In this document: positions 44,601 to 51,387 of the stretch, one piece after another
Numbering within the stretch: position 1 is the stretch's first letter
Layout: each line of letters starts with the position of its first letter
NCBI GenBank assembly: GCA_015075745.1
Contig: JABTTW010000001.1
Location: forward strand, 930,001 to 994,000
Direction of reading: 5' to 3'
DNA from: Planctomycetia bacterium
GTDB taxonomy: Bacteria > Planctomycetota > Phycisphaerae > UBA1845 > UTPLA1
DNA length: 64,000 nt
The notes under the pieces: generated by a model
The model's input: only the letters and a program-made list of their open reading frames with translations
Told to the model about the DNA's origin: nothing
Databases searched by the model: none
Position numbers and translations under genes: made by a program

Positions 44601-46035
44601 TCGCCGCCTCCGCCAAATGGATCATCGACGTCAGCCGTCCATCTTCAGGCTTAAGCCGCAGAAGATAACACGCCTCAAACCCGAACGACTTCCGCCGCCG
44701 CCCGACGACAAACAAATCGCCGTTGTGCAGAATCGGCGAACCATCCAGCTCGGCCTCTTCAAACTCCGAGTGAAACGCATCAAGATCATTTCGCCAGATC
44801 AATCGTCCCGTCGCCGCGTCTAGACAAACCACGCAGTGCCCGTGCCCCGCCGGTTCCGTCTTGTCCCCAGCTCCAACGCGCACATCGAGCACACTGACGT
44901 ACAGTCGTCCGTCGGCATACAGCGCCGTGCTCAGCGGCGCGACCGAATCCTCGTGCAGCCACCACGAAGACAGCGTCGCGTCCTCTGCGCCGAACGTCCA
45001 AACCACCGAATCTGATCTCGCCGGATCGATCGCCCAGACTTTGCGCCCGTCGTGGTAATAGACGAGTCCCCCGCCCGTCACCGGAATGGTATTGACCAGC
45101 TTCCCGCTCTGCAGCGCCCTCGCAAAAGTCTCCGCAAGCGGCGGATCGTCCAGAATCGAAGACTTACCCTCGCCCTCAAACAACGGACCGGCAATCTCAA
45201 CCTTCCACAGCCGCGCTTCCGGCGTCGAAGTCGCCGCGAAGAATCCCCGGCGATGATTATCCGCGCCAAGCTGAGGCGCCGTCGTCGCCCCGACCGCTCC
45301 TTCGGCTCGACCATCGACCTGACGCCTCAATTCTTCCAGCCGCTCGCGCGCGAACGCGCCCGCCGTCTGAACTCGTCCCATCCACGAAACTTCAGCCGAC
45401 CCCGACGCTTCGGCCTTTGCCTCCGCCTCCAGTTCGGCCGGTTCACCACCCAGTGCCGCCGCAGTCGCCAACTTCACCCGCCAAGCCGCCTGATGCTCGC
45501 GATCGGGATGAGCCTCCAGCAAGAGTTGATACCCCTCTCGAGCCTGCTGAAAGTCGCCGCGCTCGATCAACAACTGCGCCGCCAGATCAAGCGCCTCGGC
45601 CCCGACCTTGCACGCAAAATACTCATCCGCGACCAGCAGATACTCGCGAGGATCCTTGCCACTGCGCACCGACGCCAGGCGCGATGCCGCCGCCGACTCA
45701 AACGCCGCCCGATACGCAGCGAGCCCCTCCGCAGGCCATCCCGCGATGCGGCGATTCACATGAGTCCGAATCGCGACATATCGCCCCGCCAACTGCGTAA
45801 CCACATGCCCGCCGAATTTTCGCCCGATGAATTGAAGCTGCTTCGCCGCATCTGCCCAGCGCCCGTCCTCTTCCAGCAGCCGAACCCGCTCCAGCGACTC
45901 CTCGGCCTCAAAGCTCGTATCGAGATAGGTGACGCTGGGATCAGTTTCCTGGCGCACCTGTGCGTCGACAGGCCCCAAGTGCGCCTGACAGATCGCAACG
46001 AGTTGGAAGATCAGCAGCAAGATAATGCGCCTCAT
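41698..46035 (-). CDS. Very large secreted PQQ-propeller/TPR protein
   Basis: A 1445-residue exported protein. ATG 46035 begins a signal peptide (RRIILLLIFQLVAICQAHLG) and has GGGGACAAG 9 nt upstream; the open frame to 46209 lacks these features. Two PQQ-like propeller regions are interspersed with helical repeats. Repeats of PQQ type include VWAIDPARSDSVVWTF, VCLDAATGRLIWRNDL, VVNAETGKAVRTL and LEALDCADGHGLWSA. TPR-like stretches occur at about 50-200 and 760-1050 (for example DAAPCMALAELALNSGQYER). No catalytic residues can be named. Such proteins usually act as assembly or sensing scaffolds. It may share a transcript with the metallo-hydrolase downstream. Confidence 0.82.
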   Translation of the reverse strand: MRRIILLLIFQLVAICQAHLGPVDAQVRQETDPSVTYLDTSFEAEESLERVRLLEEDGRWADAAKQLQFIGRKFGGHVVTQLAGRYVAIRTHVNRRIAGWPAEGLAAYRAAFESAAASRLASVRSGKDPREYLLVADEYFACKVGAEALDLAAQLLIERGDFQQAREGYQLLLEAHPDREHQAAWRVKLATAAALGGEPAELEAEAKAEASGSAEVSWMGRVQTAGAFARERLEELRRQVDGRAEGAVGATTAPQLGADNHRRGFFAATSTPEARLWKVEIAGPLFEGEGKSSILDDPPLAETFARALQSGKLVNTIPVTGGGLVYYHDGRKVWAIDPARSDSVVWTFGAEDATLSSWWLHEDSVAPLSTALYADGRLYVSVLDVRVGAGDKTEPAGHGHCVVCLDAATGRLIWRNDLDAFHSEFEEAELDGSPILHNGDLFVVGRRRKSFGFEACYLLRLKPEDGRLTSMIHLAEAATGSYGYRRATVSLPAASGDLVFVQTNLGAIAAVSTALDRVAWIYTYRTSADQGGDPLWPERGGRAIRSWNYQPVMVWRDAIVCMPLDTTGVFVLGQRAGELREPIGGEVLHAPQMLLGIAADRLYVVGNEVACYDLSARRVVWQRPFELGQLNGRGCLTETSLMIPMDRALLTYPLDGGKAQVLPWKIGEAGNLVPFGDQVIVAPPGMVYGFSDRANVFDMLTRREAERPDDAAPCMALAELALNSGQYERGLASVEEAVRRVGGFARLTDDATRRRLFDQLMGFATMLDAPDSRGGKGPAATEAAIALFEMAGQCAPGPEDYVRQRFRLAGVLAGAGRAAEAVGSYQRVLGDPTLRRLTVRLTVPLTLQGLVGESRSAEAAEMSVLAPMESVVAGAHAADAIERLIAAHGASVYAAVEAQAANRLKIAEADADAARILEVAESFPNGAVATAAYAAHADLLRGKGQFEAASRSFRRVLEKRNFEGRASVICRYVECLVAAGRTSDAVEWIDRLERDYPRFEPRHSGRRVSSAAYGRMVLGDERFGEPRHSARPGAGRETYKRLFAEKAVVLDPVFDDLPHTTWDSMLVAVGGQVEARHAVTGRGLWPRPLATKSLPSLLGMDASRFILSTPWRIFAVTRTSGQVSWAFGNEPDDDPMLEPEETSPWSQQILMAERLYCASDRGQIVCIELSDGTVRWSLRAESSLAGPIAVDERYLCFPTWQGSELVVTVVNAETGKAVRTLRPSDAWPMQAMRMTRRHRLLIVRSTSIQCFDLDGGRSEWIIQAPDHFTLSTLQEDSDSLYVSPDGRRVNKYDLDDGRLVWSSSAIGKASDQAIWVGRSRGVLYIAGQDRLEALDCADGHGLWSASAPGCLGVQSPRLAADSIITISAEPQRRQARPVEDEIDKDRRVYRICRYSLETGARLSMKDGESAVTEPLGAFGGLHVRDKAVILLDGSMLIGYVDGKPE

Positions 46036-46326
46036 CGAATCAACTTGTCCCCGGCTCCTGCGCCGGCATGGGCCGCTCTCGACGAAAAGGACAACGCCCC
46101 CATCAAATGGTATGTCCCCGCCCGGATAATATCGCGTCAGAAAGCACCGCGAATCACCTTCGAGTTTCGCCGCCGCATGACTGGCCGCCCCCGCATCGGC
46201 CGTTCCCATAAGTCGTTCACCGCAGGACCCGCCCGCCCCGCCGCAATCATCCCGTCACCGATGATCGTCGAATTCCCGGACGATCGAACCGACCTCACCA
46301 GCCACCACACGCCACCGCCGTTTCGC

Positions 46327-46345
46327 TATAATCCTCCGCCCTATG
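46327..46345 (+). promoter_or_regulatory. Candidate leaderless promoter of lysA
   Basis: CGCTATAAT contains the consensus -10 hexamer TATAAT (46327-46332), ending 10 nt before the ATG at 46343. No Shine-Dalgarno sequence is present. It is the strongest of the leaderless candidates, but no -35 box is seen. Confidence 0.55.
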
Positions 46346-47620
46346 GATCACTTTCACTACACCGGCGGCGAACTTCACTGCGAACAGGTCCCCATTGCAC
46401 GAATCGCCAAAGAAGTCGGCACCCCGGCATACGTCTATTCCTCCGCGACCCTGCTGCACCACTACGACGCCGTCGCCAAGGCATTCGCCGCCCTGAATCC
46501 GATCATCTGCTACTCCATTAAGAGCTGCGCCAACCAGCACATCTGCAAATTGCTCAAAGACCGCGGCGCCGGCTTCGACGTCGTCTCCGGCGGAGAGCTT
46601 TATCGCGCACTTCAAGCCGGCGGCGACCCGGCCAAGATCGTCTTCGCCGGCGTCGGAAAAACCGACGACGAGATCAATCAGGGCATCGACGCGAAGATCG
46701 GCTGGTTCAACATCGAGTCCGAGGCCGAGTTGGAAAACCTGATCGAAATCGCCCGAAAGCGCCGCGTCACCGTCAACGCCGCCCTGCGCGTCAACCCCGA
46801 CGTCGACCCCAAAACCCACCGCTACACATCCACGGGCAAAAAGGAAACGAAGTTCGGCGTCGACCTCGAGCGTGCGCGGCGCGTCTTCAATCAATACGCC
46901 AAGCAGGACAACGTCCGCCTCAGCGGGATTCACCTCCATATCGGCTCGCCCGTTAACAGCGTCGAGCCCTACGTCGCCGCCATCAAGAAGACCCTCGCCC
47001 TCATCGACGAGCTGCGCGCCGACGGCTTCACCATCGACACCCTCGACATCGGCGGTGGTTTCGGCGCCCACTACAAGGCGAGCGAGGCCCCCCCCGCCGT
47101 CGAATACGCCGAGGCCATCGTCCCCCTGCTCGTCGGCCGGGACCTCAAAATCATCATGGAGCCGGGCAGAAGCATCGCCGCCAACGCCGGCATCCTCATC
47201 TCGCGCGTCGTCTATCTGAAAAAATCAGGCGACCGAGATTTCCTGATCGTCGACGCCGGCATGAACGACCTCATCCGCCCCGCGCTCTATGAAGCCTATC
47301 ACTTCATCTGGCCCGTCAATCCAGTGGATGGTTTCCTGCCCTCATCGCGCGGCGAAGATGCGACCATGCCCGGCCTGCTGCCCATGGACGTCGTCGGCCC
47401 CGTCTGCGAAAGCGGCGACTTCCTCGCCAAGGACCGCCTCCTGCCGCCCATGAAGCGCGGCGACCTCGTCGCCGTCTTCACCGCCGGCGCCTACGGCTTC
47501 GTCATGGCCAGCCACTACAACACCCGCCCCAACCCCCCCGAGGTCCTCGTCGAAGGCGACGCCTACCGAATAATCCGGCGCCGAGAGACCTACGACGACC
47601 TCCTCGCCGCCGAACAGTAA
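46343..47620 (+). CDS. lysA: Diaminopimelate decarboxylase
   Basis: A 425-residue fold-III PLP enzyme that makes L-lysine from meso-diaminopimelate. The PLP lysine is in YSIKSCANQHI. The phosphate-binding glycine loop is LDIGGGFGAHY; EPGRSIAANAG and GPVCESGDFLAKD (catalytic Cys-Glu-Ser-x-Asp) are complete. Substrate-binding features of the LysA branch (HLHIGSPV) are visible. The ATG follows a TATAAT box by 10 nt. No other lysine genes adjoin it. Confidence 0.93.
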   Translation: MDHFHYTGGELHCEQVPIARIAKEVGTPAYVYSSATLLHHYDAVAKAFAALNPIICYSIKSCANQHICKLLKDRGAGFDVVSGGELYRALQAGGDPAKIVFAGVGKTDDEINQGIDAKIGWFNIESEAELENLIEIARKRRVTVNAALRVNPDVDPKTHRYTSTGKKETKFGVDLERARRVFNQYAKQDNVRLSGIHLHIGSPVNSVEPYVAAIKKTLALIDELRADGFTIDTLDIGGGFGAHYKASEAPPAVEYAEAIVPLLVGRDLKIIMEPGRSIAANAGILISRVVYLKKSGDRDFLIVDAGMNDLIRPALYEAYHFIWPVNPVDGFLPSSRGEDATMPGLLPMDVVGPVCESGDFLAKDRLLPPMKRGDLVAVFTAGAYGFVMASHYNTRPNPPEVLVEGDAYRIIRRRETYDDLLAAEQ

Positions 47621-47657
47621 TCTGCTCCGGCGCGACGGAAGATGTCAGAATCTTTCG

Positions 47658-48515
47658 CTATTTGCTGATGTCCGAAGGCAGTGAGCGCTTCTTCTCGCCG
47701 GGCAGGTAGTTCTCCCTTGTTACAACTTTGCGGCCGGACTTGGCTTCGAGTTGCTTCCGCGCATCGCCCGCGACTTTGCCCCCGGCGTGGGCCGCGTCTT
47801 TTTTTTCATCGAAACCCTGAGCGTCCTTGTTTCTTGCGATCTCCGTGGTGGCCGCCTCGCCAAGCATCGTGAAGATCAACCCGAGATCGGTCATGTGGTC
47901 GCGCAGGTTTTCGCGCTTGAGCCCCTTAAACAATTTGTACTCGGCGGGCGTGACGCCAAACGTTGCCTTTGAGATTTCGGCAGTGAGAATTGCGAAGTCC
48001 TTTTGCTCCTTGACCCCGCGCTGTTTCCATTCGTCGGTCAGTTCGTCGCGAATCGCGATCGAACGCATCCGCTTCTCGATCCAGTCCTTTGGATAGCCCT
48101 TTTGAACGTACAACTCCCGCATCCGCTGCTGGGCTAGCTCCGGATTCTCAATCTCCTGAACGCGGTCGTAACCGACCTGCGCCAGCCAACGCTTAAACGG
48201 CTCAGCCTTTGGACTGGGGATCGACTGGATGATGCGGAATGCGCCCTCTGTATTGACGGCGTCGGATGCATAACTCTTTCCGTCAGCACCGGTTAGCCTC
48301 ACCTTTCTACAAAGTGTAGAAAGGTCGGCTCCCGAAGATTCGCGCTCCCGACGCTTCATGGCATCCCAGTATTTCGCGGGGGCGGCGCTATCCGTAAGGG
48401 CACCGACGATATCCACGACAGAGAAGTACCATTGATCGTCCACCCAGGCACGACGAATCTTCCGTGAGCCGAAAACGGCGATTCGGTCCGGCGAGTCAGC
48501 TTTCGATTTTGCCAT
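47658..48515 (-). CDS. BRO-N/DinD-like protein
   Basis: A 285-residue protein. The N-terminal part resembles BRO-N domains of phage antirepressors (WYFSVVDIVGALTDS, KYWDAMKRRERE, RLTGADGKSYASDAVNTEG). The C-terminal part resembles DinD-type DNA-damage-inducible proteins (LRDHMTDLGLIFTMLGEAAT, then DEKKDAAHAGGKVAGDAR). AGGAGG lies 7 nt before ATG 48515, so the longer open frame to 48824 is not used. BRO proteins bind DNA; this one is perhaps a mobile-element remnant or a stress protein. It begins the accessory segment of the window. Confidence 0.75.
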   Translation of the reverse strand: MAKSKADSPDRIAVFGSRKIRRAWVDDQWYFSVVDIVGALTDSAAPAKYWDAMKRRERESSGADLSTLCRKVRLTGADGKSYASDAVNTEGAFRIIQSIPSPKAEPFKRWLAQVGYDRVQEIENPELAQQRMRELYVQKGYPKDWIEKRMRSIAIRDELTDEWKQRGVKEQKDFAILTAEISKATFGVTPAEYKLFKGLKRENLRDHMTDLGLIFTMLGEAATTEIARNKDAQGFDEKKDAAHAGGKVAGDARKQLEAKSGRKVVTRENYLPGEKKRSLPSDISK

Positions 48516-48639
48516 CTTCAGGCCTCCTACGTCCGAGCATGATAACCGAACATAAACCGAAATCCAGTTTTTTTCCGCCGGCGAATTGCCGGGACAATTC
48601 GCCCACGAAAGTCCCGGTTGAAGCAACGCTCGCAACTCC

Positions 48640-48748
48640 TGCAAAACCCAAGGTGACAATAGGCGAAAAAAGTTTGGGAGGACGATTGCAACTCGCGCAA
48701 CGGGCACGTGTTGGGGCGCTTCGAGTTTTGGGTGGTTTTGCGCGACAT
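48640..48748 (-). repeat. Diverged dispersed repeat, copy A
   Basis: Read on the minus strand, this shows clear similarity to 50059-50167 on the plus strand. Both encode the pattern MSxxNxxNSxRPNTCPxRxLQS and carry GTCACCTTGG further on. It lies just upstream of the BRO/DinD-like gene. The short frame (48527-48748) may be real or the repeat may be non-coding; the similarity at the DNA level supports a repeat family. Orientation is opposite to copy B. Confidence 0.6.
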
Positions 48749-49108
48749 GAGCGTGATTCCTGAATGCTGCTCGCCGCCGACTGATCGGGCACGACCTGAC
48801 GGTCACTTTGAGCCGACCATTCATCGCCCCAATCGCTACACTTGCTCAGCGCCCGCGCCGATGGCGAGTGAATGAGCTAGTCGTAGCGCGAGCGCATGCT
48901 GTTATATGGAGACTCCCACGAACATCCCCGACAGTCCACCCAACGGAGAAGGCCGCGTCCCGACGATGCTCCCGCGCTTGAGCCGCCGCGACACATGCCC
49001 GCCAAGCGGCTGTCGCACCGCATCGCCTTCGCCGACGAGCGAACACCGCTGCGACGGACGCAGCTCAAGGGCTTTTTGGAGGCCGGGCTTTAGGTGAAAT
49101 GGGCTATG

Positions 49109-49330
49109 CTCGGAGAAGTCCCGCCGAGCCGTTCGGGCGACCAGAGTTTTCCGATGCGCAGCACGCACTCCCCAGGCATCGCCGAGTATGACGGGACGGA
49201 TGCGGACAAGTCGGCACACTACATGATAAAATAGCTCAGCCGCCGCGGAGAGCTCGGCCCCTGGAGCGAAACGGCCAGCGCGACGGTCGGGTTTGAGCAG
49301 GTGATTTTAAGCGAAGCGAATGGAGAATAA
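49109..49330 (+). pseudogene. Remnant of a secreted protein C-terminus
   Basis: A frame containing an in-frame TAG (49232-49234) reads ADKSAHYMIK, stop, LSRRGELGPWSETASAT, which looks like the end of a planctomycete secreted protein with a fibronectin-like tail (the usual residue at the stop would be Trp). Nothing upstream continues it convincingly, so it is a fragment. TAG, not TGA, argues against recoding. The 5' flank 48750-49108 contains no gene I can support. Confidence 0.4.
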
Positions 49331-49334
49331 TACC

Positions 49335-49889
49335 ATGAGCTGGATTGAAACAATCTCTGAAGCGGACGCGACGGGACAGCTTGCCGCCATCTATGCCGAG
49401 ACACGGGCCAAGTGCGGCAAAGTCGTCAATCTCGTCCGCGTGCAGAGCCTGCGGCCCGATACGATGGGGATCGGACGCAGCTTATACCGTCACTTGATGG
49501 ACGGCCCCGGCGGACTTTCACGGCGGCAACGCGTGCTGATTGCCGTGGTCGTATCGAAAGTTAACGGCTGCCTCTACTGAATGGAGAGCCACAAGCCGGA
49601 CCTCCGTGCTGAGGTCCAAGACGAAGAACAGGTGCGGCGCATCCACGAGGACTATCGCAGCGCCGGCTTGGACCCGTCCACCACGGTTTTGCTCGACTTT
49701 GCCGTCAAGCTGACGCTACGGCCGAGGGAAATGCGGGAGAGCGATGTCGTGGGCCTCCGTTCGGCAGGCTTCAGCGATTCGAGCATCCTCGATGCCGTTC
49801 ACACGATTGCGTACTTCAACTATGCGAACCGAGTGATGGACGCACTGGGCATCGAGCCAGAGCCCGAGATGCAGCACCGGCGAACATAG
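49335..49889 (+). CDS. Peroxidase-related AhpD-like selenoprotein (CxxU), TGA = Sec
   Basis: A 184-residue protein if the in-frame TGA at 49578-49580 is read as selenocysteine. Before it lies NGCLY, and after it MESHKPDL, giving C79-L-Y-U82-M-E-S-H86: exactly the CxxC-x3-H redox motif of carboxymuconolactone decarboxylase/AhpD proteins with the second Cys replaced by Sec. Downstream (LDFAVKLTLRPREMRESDVVG, then HTIAYFNYANRVMDALGIE) matches the end of peroxidase-related enzymes. Total length is normal for that family. ATG 49335 has GGAG 10 nt upstream. A perfect 7-bp hairpin lies 17 nt after the TGA. The conserved Glu 12 residues before the first Cys is Val 67 here. Confidence 0.88.
49578..49580 (+). 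promoter_or_regulatory. Recoded TGA (selenocysteine codon) of the AhpD-like gene
   Basis: TGA sits exactly where Cys is expected in the CxxC motif, is followed in frame by 102 conserved-looking codons, and is associated with the stem-loop at 49598-49617. Confidence 0.85.
49598..49617 (+). promoter_or_regulatory. Predicted bacterial SECIS element 1
   Basis: GGACCTC (49598-49604) pairs perfectly with GAGGTCC (49611-49617), leaving loop CGUGCU with a G among its first two bases. The apical loop starts 24 nt after the TGA. Stem quality, spacing and loop G fit the bSECIS consensus recognised by SelB. Confidence 0.85.
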
Positions 49890-50058
49890 CCGTCGCCTCA
49901 ATGTGCGACCGGTCCCGCAAGGTTGCTCCGCCCCTTGACGGCGCGGACAGGGAGCAAAAGTTGAGTCTGTGAGGGGAGGAGAAACGATCACCGGCCGGCG
50001 ATCGGGATTCATCGATCAGCGGTCAGCGGTCAGCGAAAAGTAGTCAGGACTCAAGCCC

Positions 50059-50167
50059 ATGTCATCCCAAAACGCGGAAAACTCGAACCGCCCCAACACA
50101 TGCCCGCCACGCGACTTGCAATCGCCCGCAAATCGAATTGTCACCTTATGTCACCTTGGTATGGGCG
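50059..50167 (+). repeat. Diverged dispersed repeat, copy B
   Basis: Similar to copy A at 48640-48748 in inverted orientation (about 1.3 kb apart). Shared segments include AACTCGAA-CGCCCCAACAC (one mismatch between) and GTCACCTT. It precedes the globin gene's 3' end. The pair brackets the AhpD-like selenoprotein gene and the secreted-protein remnant. Confidence 0.6.
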
Positions 50168-50193
50168 CTCTGTCCGCGCGAGAAGGCTCCGCA

Positions 50194-50218
50194 CCTGCGC
50201 GGCTATTTACCGCGCAGG
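50194..50218 (-). terminator. Hairpin after the globin gene
   Basis: CCTGCGCGG (50194-50202) pairs perfectly with CCGCGCAGG (50210-50218) around a 7-nt loop. It lies 45 nt beyond the globin stop; no U tract is seen, so it may instead stabilise the transcript end. Confidence 0.5.
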
Positions 50219-50262
50219 CATCAGCGCCCTCGGTTCCAAGCACGAGAAAAACTCGCAGACTC

Positions 50263-50697
50263 TCAGGAGAGAAACTCGATACTCGCCAGCGCCGACCGGT
50301 GCCCCTCCAGCATCACCGTTACCACCTGGTCCAGCGCCGCCTTCCAGTCCGCCGAAAGCTGTTCGCTCCACGCCGGGCCGGACATGTCCTTCATCACGCC
50401 GATCAGCGTGTCGCGAACGATCGGGTAGTGTTCCGGCTGCGTGCCGTAATTGACGTGTCGAGCGCCCATTTCCCGAAGAGGCGCGCTGAGCTTTTCCGGC
50501 GCGCGGAGGTTTTGAGCAACCATGACGATCGACGCCAGAAACTTTTTCTTCAATCCACAAAGATCAGAAGGAAACAGACTCCGCATGTCGGGATTCTTCG
50601 CGAACAGATGGGCGAAGAAGCGGTCCGCCAGCTCCGGCCCGCGAGCAGCCAGCAGTTTGAAGCTGTTTTCAATCCGCTCGATGCGTGCATGGTCCAT
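50263..50697 (-). CDS. Single-domain globin
   Basis: A 144-residue bacterial haemoglobin related to the globin part of flavohaemoglobins. Landmarks: RIERIENSFKLLAARGPELA (A/B helices), NPDMRSLFPSD (CD corner), LREMGARHVNYGTQPEHYP, with the F-helix proximal His in ARHVNYG, and LSADWKAALDQVVTVML (H helix). It would bind O2 or NO in the cytoplasm. The reductase domain is absent. AGGAG 10 nt before the ATG supports the start. A terminator-like hairpin with U8 lies immediately upstream of the ribosome-binding site. Neighbouring redox selenoproteins suggest a stress context. Confidence 0.9.
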   Translation of the reverse strand: MDHARIERIENSFKLLAARGPELADRFFAHLFAKNPDMRSLFPSDLCGLKKKFLASIVMVAQNLRAPEKLSAPLREMGARHVNYGTQPEHYPIVRDTLIGVMKDMSGPAWSEQLSADWKAALDQVVTVMLEGHRSALASIEFLS

Positions 50698-50717
50698 GTC
50701 TGTTCGCTCCTGTGCTC

Positions 50718-50754
50718 AAAAAAAACCGGCGACGCGCGCGAAGCGCGTCGCCGG
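50718..50754 (-). terminator. Perfect terminator hairpin with U8 in the globin leader
   Basis: CCGGCGACGCGC (50726-50737) and GCGCGTCGCCGG (50743-50754) form a perfect 12-bp stem with a 5-nt loop. On the minus strand it is followed by eight U (50718-50725), a textbook intrinsic terminator. It lies only about 15 nt upstream of the globin ribosome-binding site. There is no minus-strand gene between it and 51387, so it may end read-through from the Rieske operon, end a small RNA, or attenuate globin. Confidence 0.8.
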
Positions 50755-50995
50755 CCCCCGACTGGCTTCTTTCCGCTCAGACGTATCAATCGATCCATAG
50801 TTTGTCGGAAATAAGTCGGAAGTTGTCGGTGGGCTACTATTCTCCAGCGGTGGAAGGATGCCGATAAAGTGCGCCCCCCGGAGTTATGCGGTCGGCTATT
50901 ATTCCACTCACCGGGCGCCACGAAGCGCAGGTTGAAATGACTCGCGTCCGCGCGACCCCACCACGACGCGGACCACTGTGAATGGAGTTGAGAAA

Positions 50996-51346
50996 ATGCC
51001 TATCCAGATCGACTGGTATTACCACCGCCCCGGCTGAGAGGGCTGCAAAAAATCGCAGGGGTTCCTTGCGAAAAAGAAAGTTGAGCCGATTGAAACGGTG
51101 AGCGCGGGCAAAACAAAGCTCGGCCGCGCCGACGCCCTCAAGCTGGCCAAGTCCGCGAGCAAAGTCATCGCCATGCGCGGGAAAAAGATCATCGAGTTCG
51201 ACATGAAGAAAAGCCCGCCGAGCGAGGCGGAATTGCTCGCGGTCATCCTCGGCCCAACCGGAAACCTCCGCGCCCCGACCCTGCGAATCGGCAATACGCT
51301 GGTCGTCGGCTTCAGCAAGGAGGCGTATCGAGAAGCTATGAAGTAG
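50996..51346 (+). CDS. ArsC-like selenoprotein (UxxC), TGA = Sec
   Basis: A 116-residue protein if TGA 51035-51037 is read as selenocysteine at position 14. The N-terminus MPIQIDWYYHRPG leads to U14-E-G-C17-KKSQGFLAKK, the position of the redox CxxC-type site in thioredoxin-fold ArsC/Spx-like proteins. The following frame is intact (VEPIETVSAGKTKLGRADAL, then GPTGNLRAPTLRIGNTLVVG), with the Arg-x-Pro-type element typical of ArsC-like folds. TGGAG lies 8 nt before ATG 50996. A conventional gene caller would start at GTG 51098 and lose the active site. A hairpin begins 15 nt after the TGA. Activity as an arsenate reductase is not implied. Confidence 0.88.
51035..51037 (+). promoter_or_regulatory. 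Recoded TGA (selenocysteine codon) of the ArsC-like gene
   Basis: TGA falls three residues before Cys17, giving a UxxC redox site, and the frame continues for 102 codons. Confidence 0.85.
51053..51071 (+). promoter_or_regulatory. Predicted bacterial SECIS element 2
   Basis: TCGCAGGG (51053-51060) pairs with CCTTGCGA (51064-51071) over eight positions with one G-U pair, leaving loop GUU that begins with G. The loop starts 23 nt after the TGA, within one base of the spacing in the other selenoprotein gene. Confidence 0.83.
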
Positions 51347-51387
51347 AAGCGGTAAATGCGAATGACCGAGTCGATTGGCTGGTCAAA

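Larger units (their letters stand above)
49890..50262. other. Gene-poor spacer with repeat copy B and hairpin
   Basis: Contains a triplicated TCAGCGG-like heptamer near 50017-50036, repeat copy B (50059-50167) and a hairpin at 50194-50218. No supported gene; a long plus-strand frame from 50059 runs antisense through the globin gene and is not accepted. Confidence 0.5.

Noticed and set aside
45052..46521. Long plus-strand frame antisense to the PQQ-repeat gene
   Set aside because: Composition is Arg/Pro-rich as expected of a GC-rich shadow frame, and it overlaps well-supported genes on both sides.
48846..49108. Short frames in both directions
   Set aside because: No ribosome-binding site, domain or consistent codon pattern; treated as gene-free DNA.
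49320..49889. Reading 49320-49580 and 49581-49889 as two genes or a pseudogene
   Set aside because: The TGA takes the place of the redox Cys, both halves match one family, and a SECIS-like hairpin follows at the right distance.
50059..50814. Plus-strand 251-residue frame
   Set aside because: It runs antisense through the globin gene; only its first part corresponds to the dispersed repeat.
51098..51346. Short gene starting at GTG 51098
   Set aside because: It has no ribosome-binding site and lacks the redox site; the frame from 50996 through TGA 51035 explains the sequence better.
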